From JBQTHP01 sp052389755 (GTDB lineage: Bacteria > Pseudomonadota > Gammaproteobacteria > Steroidobacterales > Steroidobacteraceae), in the NCBI GenBank assembly GCA_052389755.1, contig JBQTHP010000223.1, positions 1-10,757 on the forward strand: a stretch of DNA of 10,757 bases. The letters run 5' to 3'. Positions 6,634 to 10,757 of this stretch are shown piece after piece. Both the position numbers and the translations under genes were made by a program. The notes beneath the pieces are model-generated. The model had not been told where the DNA came from. It did not search any database and saw nothing but the letters and a program-made list of their open reading frames with translations. Each line of letters begins with the position of its first letter. Position 1 is the stretch's first letter.

Positions 6634-8958
6634 ATGAACAACCGACCGATTCTCATCGTCTGCGGCATGGCGGCGGCAGTGCTGTTCACGATCGTCGTGC
6701 TCGGGCGGACGGTGCTGATGGAGAGCTTCAGGCGCATCGAAGCCGATTCGATCGAGCAGAGCATCGCGCAGGTACGCAAGGCGCTTCACGCCGACCTCAA
6801 GCAGCTCGAGGTCAGTAACCGGGACTACGCTCAATGGGACGACGCGTACCGCTTCATGGCGGAGGGCGACCGCTCCTACATCGACTCGAACTACCAGGCC
6901 GAAACGCTCGATGGTCTGCAGGTGGACCTCGTGTGGATCGTCGACGCTGCCGGGGGTGATGCGTACTCTGCCGAGCACGTCAACGGCGCCGATACGACCA
7001 CGTCGCCCGCGAGACCCACCCTGCTGGCCGCGCTTCGCCCGGCGATCGCCCAACCCGCCGAAGCCGAAGCTCTACCCCCCGAGAACCGCATCACCCGTTT
7101 CGGTGGCCGGCTCCTCGCGTTCTCGCTGAAACCCATCCTGCGCACCGATCTCACGGGCCCGGCGCTCGGACACCTCGTATGGGCGCGCTTTGTGGAGCAG
7201 GACGAGATTGCCCGCCTGCAGGAGACGAGCCAGCTGCCGATCGAAATCGTCGATCTCGGCTCGAGCGCACAGCGCTCGATGCTACCCGCCGACGTGCGCA
7301 AGTGGCTGACCATGAACCCCCGCATCGCCGCAGGCCTCGCCGTGCCGCGCGACGCCGAGCGGATCGACGGCTTCGCGCTGCTGCACGATTTCGAGGGACG
7401 CGCGACCGCACTGCTCGCCACGCACATGACTCGCAGCGTGCTCATGCTCGGCGAGCGTACGGCGCTCCTGCTCGTCGGCGTGGTCGCAGTGCTCGTCGCA
7501 GCCTTCGCCGCGATCGTGCTCGTGCTCTTCGGCCGCCTCACGCGCACCTCGCGGGCAAGGCAGGTGTTCGAGCGCCAGCTGCGCGACAACCAGCGCAAGC
7601 TCGCGCACCTCGCGCACCACGACTCCCTCACGGGTCTTCCGAACCGTCTGTACCTGCAGTCGCGGCTGCCGCGCGCGCTTGCGCGCGCGACGCGCACGGA
7701 GACGCAGCTCGCCCTCCTTTACATCGACATCGACAATTTCAAGAACATCAACGACTCGCGCGGCCACGGCAGCGGCGATGCTCTGCTGCGCCTCATCGGC
7801 CAGCGCCTGCGCAATGCCGTGACGGAACGTGACCTCGTCGTGCGCATGGGCGGGGACGAATTCGTCGTGATCGCGACCGGTGTGAACGATCGCGCGGCCA
7901 TCGAGGCGATCGGCGAGCGACTGATGGCGGCGCTCGGCACGCCCTTCGAGGTGGACGGAGCGACGTTCACGCTCACCGTGAGCCTCGGAGCGAGTATCTA
8001 TCCCGAAGACGGCCTCGACCTCGAGGTGCTCCTCAAGCACGCGGACATCGCGCTCTACCAGGCGAAGGACCGCGGCCGCAACAACCTGCAGTTCTTCGTC
8101 GCCGACATGAACGTGCGCCTGATGGAGCGCGTGGCGCTCGAGCAGGCGTTGCGCCGGGCCATCGGCACCGAACAGATCTACATCGAGTACCAGCCGATCG
8201 TGGACGTCGCGACCGCCGTGCCGCTCGGGCTCGAAGCACTGCTGCGCTGGCATCACCCGGATTTCGGGCTCGTGCCGCCGGGACGCTTCATCCCCGTCGC
8301 CGAATCCTGCGGCTCGATCGTCGATCTCGGCGAGCAGGTGCTGCGGCTCGTCTGCCGCCAGCTGCACGAGTGGGCGCAGAACGGCGTTCCGATCCTGCCG
8401 GTGAGCATCAACGTCTCGCCGCGGCAGCTAGAACGCACGCGGCTGCAGGATATCGTCGAAGCTCTGACGCAGGAGTTCGCCGTCGACGCGCGCCTCCTGT
8501 CCTTCGAGATCACCGAAGGCACGGTCATGCACGACGCGGAGCAGCACCTCGGCACACTGCATGCGCTGCGGCGGCTCGGCGCGCGGATCGCCGTCGATGA
8601 CTTCGGCACCGGCTACTCGAGCCTCTCGTACCTGAAGCACCTGCCGATCGACGCGCTGAAGATCGATCGCGCGTTCGTGCGCGACATGGCGAGCGATGCG
8701 AACGACGCGGCGATCGTTGCCGCGATCATCGTCATGGCGCGGACGCTCGGGCTGCGCACCGTCGCCGAGGGCGTCGAGACCGTGGATCAGCTCGAGCGGC
8801 TACGAACCATGGGGTGCGACGCTGCACAGGGCTTCCTCTTCAGCCGTCCGATCAGCGCCCGCGCCTGCGGCGCGCTGCTCGAGTCCCTCGGCGGATCCGC
8901 GGCATCCGCCCGCGACGAGACGATCCGTCGCCGGACGCTGCGCCTCGTGCGCACGTGA
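6634..8958 (+). CDS. Membrane CHASE4-like/GGDEF/EAL c-di-GMP enzyme
   Basis: A 774-residue inner-membrane protein predicted both to make and to hydrolyse cyclic di-GMP. TM1 (about 5-25) and TM2 (about 275-299) bracket a periplasmic sensor of about 250 residues whose NRDYAQWDDAYRFM segment (62-75) is typical of CHASE4. After a short coiled linker comes a GGDEF domain (about 325-490) with Mg-binding D365 and intact GGDEF at 406-410. The inhibitory RxxD site is lost: the equivalent residues are TERD (397-400). The EAL domain (about 500-750) keeps its catalytic residues: EALLR (534-538), N593, E625, DDFGTG (655-660), K676, E712 and Q732. It may therefore be bifunctional, or the GGDEF may act as a GTP sensor for the EAL. 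The start at 6634 has no Shine-Dalgarno. It precedes the second EAL gene by only 28 bp, suggesting co-transcription. Confidence 0.94.
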   Translation: MNNRPILIVCGMAAAVLFTIVVLGRTVLMESFRRIEADSIEQSIAQVRKALHADLKQLEVSNRDYAQWDDAYRFMAEGDRSYIDSNYQAETLDGLQVDLVWIVDAAGGDAYSAEHVNGADTTTSPARPTLLAALRPAIAQPAEAEALPPENRITRFGGRLLAFSLKPILRTDLTGPALGHLVWARFVEQDEIARLQETSQLPIEIVDLGSSAQRSMLPADVRKWLTMNPRIAAGLAVPRDAERIDGFALLHDFEGRATALLATHMTRSVLMLGERTALLLVGVVAVLVAAFAAIVLVLFGRLTRTSRARQVFERQLRDNQRKLAHLAHHDSLTGLPNRLYLQSRLPRALARATRTETQLALLYIDIDNFKNINDSRGHGSGDALLRLIGQRLRNAVTERDLVVRMGGDEFVVIATGVNDRAAIEAIGERLMAALGTPFEVDGATFTLTVSLGASIYPEDGLDLEVLLKHADIALYQAKDRGRNNLQFFVADMNVRLMERVALEQALRRAIGTEQIYIEYQPIVDVATAVPLGLEALLRWHHPDFGLVPPGRFIPVAESCGSIVDLGEQVLRLVCRQLHEWAQNGVPILPVSINVSPRQLERTRLQDIVEALTQEFAVDARLLSFEITEGTVMHDAEQHLGTLHALRRLGARIAVDDFGTGYSSLSYLKHLPIDALKIDRAFVRDMASDANDAAIVAAIIVMARTLGLRTVAEGVETVDQLERLRTMGCDAAQGFLFSRPISARACGALLESLGGSAASARDETIRRRTLRLVRT

Positions 8959-8986
8959 GGGCGCGTCCGATGCAGCATTCGCCCGC

Positions 8987-10180
8987 ATGAATGGTCCCCG
9001 GTTGCGCGTGCTGGTCGTCAATGAGAGCGTGACGCTGCTCGAAGCCGTCGGTCGCCTGCAGGGCTCGCACGGCATCGACGTCGTGCTCGTGGAAAGCCCG
9101 GACGCGCTCACCGAGAAGCTTGCCGCGCCCGCCGACCTGGTCCTCGTCGGCGTCACTCCGACGTGCATGAATCCGATCGACGTGCTGCGAGCGCTCGGCG
9201 CCAGTCAACCGAAGAGCCGGGTGATCCTCATCGGCGACGTGCATGAGCGATTGCTGCAGAGCGTGCGGTTGCTCGCCGATGCGCACGGCGTCGAAGTGGC
9301 GGCGTCGCTGCGCGAGCCTGCGACCGCGGAAGAGCTCGCCGCCATGCTGGTACGCAACGTGCGGTCGCGCCGCACGCCGACCGCGGAAGAGCTGCGCCAG
9401 GCGCTCGACGAGCATCAGCTGGCGCTGCACTTCCAGCCCAAGGTGGCCTGCGCCGCAGGCTCGCATCGCGTCGTGGGTCTCGAAGGGTTCGTCCGCTGGA
9501 CGCACCCGGAGCTCGGCCTCCTGCTGCCGGGCCGATTCCTTCCGATGGCGGAAGCAGCCGGCATGATGGCCGACGTCACGGATTTCACGCTGACCCACGC
9601 GATCGAGCAGGCCGCGCTCTGGCGCGATCGCGGCTTCGACACCGTAATCGCCGTCAATCTCGCGCCGCGGCTCCTGAAGGATGCGGGGTTTCCCGAACGG
9701 CTGCTCGGCAGCCTCCGGCAGTTCGACGTGTCGCCGACGCGCCTCATGCTCGAGGTCACCGAGGCGTCCACGCTCGTCGACCGCAATCTGTGTCTGGACG
9801 TTTTCACCCGCCTGCGCCTCGCGGGAATCGGCCTCGCACTCGATGATTTCGGCACGGGATTCTCGTCGCTGACGGAGCTGTACCGGATGCCGTTCAGCGA
9901 AGTGAAGATCGACGGCTCGCTGATCGCGGACGTCACCCGCATGCAGGAGGCGGCCACGATCGTGCGCGCGATCATCCGGCTCGCGCACGAGCTGTCGATC
10001 AGCGTGTGCGCCGAAGGGGTCGAGTCGCTGGCGGCGTTCGAGTTTCTGACCGAAGCCGGCTGCGACACGGTTCAGGGCGAGATCGTCTGCGAGCCGCGCG
10101 CAGCCCATGAGCTCGAGGCGTTTCTCGCGGGGAGCTTCGCACCGGCCCCTCCGCGCTCCGTTCGCGGCGCCGCGGGCTGA
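8987..10180 (+). CDS. Degenerate receiver-EAL protein (c-di-GMP hydrolase or sensor)
   Basis: A soluble 397-residue protein. Residues about 5-122 have the alternating strand/helix pattern of a response-regulator receiver but lack its chemistry. The acidic pair is N12-E13, no aspartate follows strand 3 (DLVLVGVTP, 50-58), and the conserved lysine is R109 in SLREP. Phosphorylation is therefore unlikely. Residues about 133-380 form an EAL domain with signature EGF instead of EAL (166-168). The catalytic E166, R170, N224, E256, D286-D287 (in DDFGTG), K307, E343 and Q363 are all present, but KIDR is KIDG and the usual QGF/Y is QGE. It could be an active phosphodiesterase or a c-di-GMP-binding effector. 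The ATG at 8987 was chosen because it directly precedes the first receiver strand (LRVLVVN). The open frame extends upstream to 8696, but that part is a shadow of the preceding gene's EAL domain. No Shine-Dalgarno is evident. Confidence 0.88.
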   Translation: MNGPRLRVLVVNESVTLLEAVGRLQGSHGIDVVLVESPDALTEKLAAPADLVLVGVTPTCMNPIDVLRALGASQPKSRVILIGDVHERLLQSVRLLADAHGVEVAASLREPATAEELAAMLVRNVRSRRTPTAEELRQALDEHQLALHFQPKVACAAGSHRVVGLEGFVRWTHPELGLLLPGRFLPMAEAAGMMADVTDFTLTHAIEQAALWRDRGFDTVIAVNLAPRLLKDAGFPERLLGSLRQFDVSPTRLMLEVTEASTLVDRNLCLDVFTRLRLAGIGLALDDFGTGFSSLTELYRMPFSEVKIDGSLIADVTRMQEAATIVRAIIRLAHELSISVCAEGVESLAAFEFLTEAGCDTVQGEIVCEPRAAHELEAFLAGSFAPAPPRSVRGAAG

Positions 10181-10181
10181 T

Positions 10182-10208
10182 CTCGCGGCGCTCGCGCGCT
10201 GCCGCGAG
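10182..10208 (+). other. Hairpin between the EAL and HPt genes
   Basis: CTCGCGGC (10182-10189) and its exact reverse complement GCCGCGAG (10201-10208) flank an 11-base loop, beginning two bases after the EAL stop. No T-tract follows. It could attenuate read-through into the HPt gene or protect the upstream mRNA end. Confidence 0.4.
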
Positions 10209-10229
10209 CCCGCGCTACCATCGTGCCGC

Positions 10230-10598
10230 ATGAGTAGCGCAGGCTCACCGGAGCGACTCGCCGCGCTCGCCGCGGCATTCCGAGAGCGTCTCGCGCAGGA
10301 TGCGAGCCGCTTGCGGGCGCTCGACGACGTGCTCGGCATCGCCACAGCCGATGAGCGAACCTCTGCGCTCGCGGAAGTTCGCTCCATCGGCCACAAGCTC
10401 TACGGCACGGCGCCCGCGTTCGATGCTGCGGATATCGGCGCCGCGGCGGGCGAGCTCGAGCAGGCGGCGACCGCAGCGTCGCACCGCTTCGAGGAAAACG
10501 CCCCGATCCTGCGCACACGATTGCGCGCGCTGCTCGAGATTCTGGATTCGGCCTGCGGCGCGCACGGGGGCGGCCGCACGTTCACGCCGCGCTTGTGA
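10230..10598 (+). CDS. Stand-alone HPt (histidine phosphotransfer) domain protein
   Basis: A 122-residue, all-helical soluble protein. The segment SIGHKLYGTAPAFDAADIGAAAGELE (52-77) matches the HPt pattern of a phosphorylatable histidine followed by a glycine/alanine-rich turn and a second helix; H55 is the expected phosphosite. HPt proteins shuttle phosphoryl groups between receiver domains in multistep phosphorelays. The length is normal for a single HPt. The ATG at 10230 was chosen because upstream in-frame codons (from 10107) overlap the preceding gene and look non-coding. There is no Shine-Dalgarno. TACCAT at 10216-10221 could be a -10 box giving a leaderless message, without a recognisable -35. 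The gene follows the degenerate-receiver EAL gene by 49 bp. Because that receiver cannot accept phosphate by sequence, the HPt partner is probably encoded elsewhere or in the lost downstream gene. Confidence 0.78.
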   Translation: MSSAGSPERLAALAAAFRERLAQDASRLRALDDVLGIATADERTSALAEVRSIGHKLYGTAPAFDAADIGAAAGELEQAATAASHRFEENAPILRTRLRALLEILDSACGAHGGGRTFTPRL

Positions 10599-10684
10599 CC
10601 GCGGCGGGCCTGGGCGCGTACATCGAAGAGAGCACGGGTCGGCCCGGTGTGCGCGCTGGGGTTTTATTAAGGGACGAAAAAATA
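10595..10684 (+). CDS. Possible start of another gene, lost at contig end
   Basis: A GTG at 10595 overlaps the HPt stop codon (GTGA), a common sign of translational coupling. The frame reads VTAAGLGAYIEESTG and onward with GC-rich codons for about 22 residues. It then enters AT-rich, atypical sequence near 10660 and reaches a stop by 10685-10687. A real gene could begin here and be corrupted or cut by the contig end. The short peptide gives no family assignment. Confidence 0.2.
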
Positions 10685-10757
10685 TAGACGGGAGATAAAC
10701 CACGACCACCCACCGGCAGCCCACACCCACCGGAGGGAGCCCCCCGCCGCCCCGCAC
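10660..10757. other. Atypical, probably unreliable contig end
   Basis: GC-rich sequence changes abruptly to GTTTTATTAAGGG and A-rich text near 10661-10700, then to a C-rich, purine-poor tail. No feature is supported. Like the left edge, it looks like degraded terminal sequence; an AT-rich intergenic region is the alternative. Confidence 0.55.

Noticed and set aside
8696..8986. Upstream in-frame extension of the receiver-EAL gene
   Set aside because: It overlaps the conserved EAL C-terminus of the preceding gene, and the translated extension is low-complexity Arg/Ser/Pro. The receiver-like fold starts right after the ATG at 8987.
10107..10229. N-terminal extension of the HPt frame
   Set aside because: It overlaps the end of the EAL gene and the intergenic hairpin, and does not look like HPt sequence.
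10245..10757. 170-codon minus-strand frame at the right end
   Set aside because: It is antisense to the HPt gene and continues into the unreliable contig end.

Overview
The window is a GC-rich contig (roughly two thirds G+C by eye) from a proteobacterium. The coding content (GlyA, EttA, HutH and PleD-style GGDEF/EAL signalling proteins) suits a gamma- or betaproteobacterium. The sequence alone does not allow a firmer placement. About the first 70 and last 100 bases are compositionally abnormal and behave like degraded contig ends, so the genes reaching them are partial.

Layout: two genes lie on the minus strand, glyA (serine hydroxymethyltransferase, 3' end lost at the left edge) and an AcuC-type zinc-dependent deacetylase upstream of it. 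A divergent region of about 140 bp with a clear TATAAT box separates them from a plus-strand run that fills the rest. That run is ettA (ABC-F translation factor), hutH (histidine ammonia-lyase, 18 bp downstream of ettA), a DUF4145-like protein with two CxxC pairs, a membrane CHASE4-like/GGDEF/EAL protein, a degenerate-receiver/EAL protein, and a small HPt phosphotransfer protein. A possible further gene starts by overlapping the HPt stop codon but is lost at the contig end. No gap between genes exceeds about 160 bp, and no tRNA, rRNA, CRISPR array or transposase gene was seen.

The left half is housekeeping metabolism and translation: one-carbon/serine metabolism, ribosome energy sensing and histidine breakdown. 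The right half is a compact c-di-GMP signalling cassette. It holds a membrane enzyme with both synthesis and hydrolysis motifs, a second EAL protein whose N-terminal receiver has lost its phosphorylation residues, and a stand-alone HPt protein. This is the most interesting protein-level arrangement here.

The most interesting DNA-level structure is an element of about 110 bp made of heptamer units (GCTGTNN) in two inverted arrays. It fills nearly all of the gap between the deacetylase and glyA and ends a few bases from the glyA start codon. It abuts a perfect 14-bp hairpin that holds the deacetylase stop codon in its loop.
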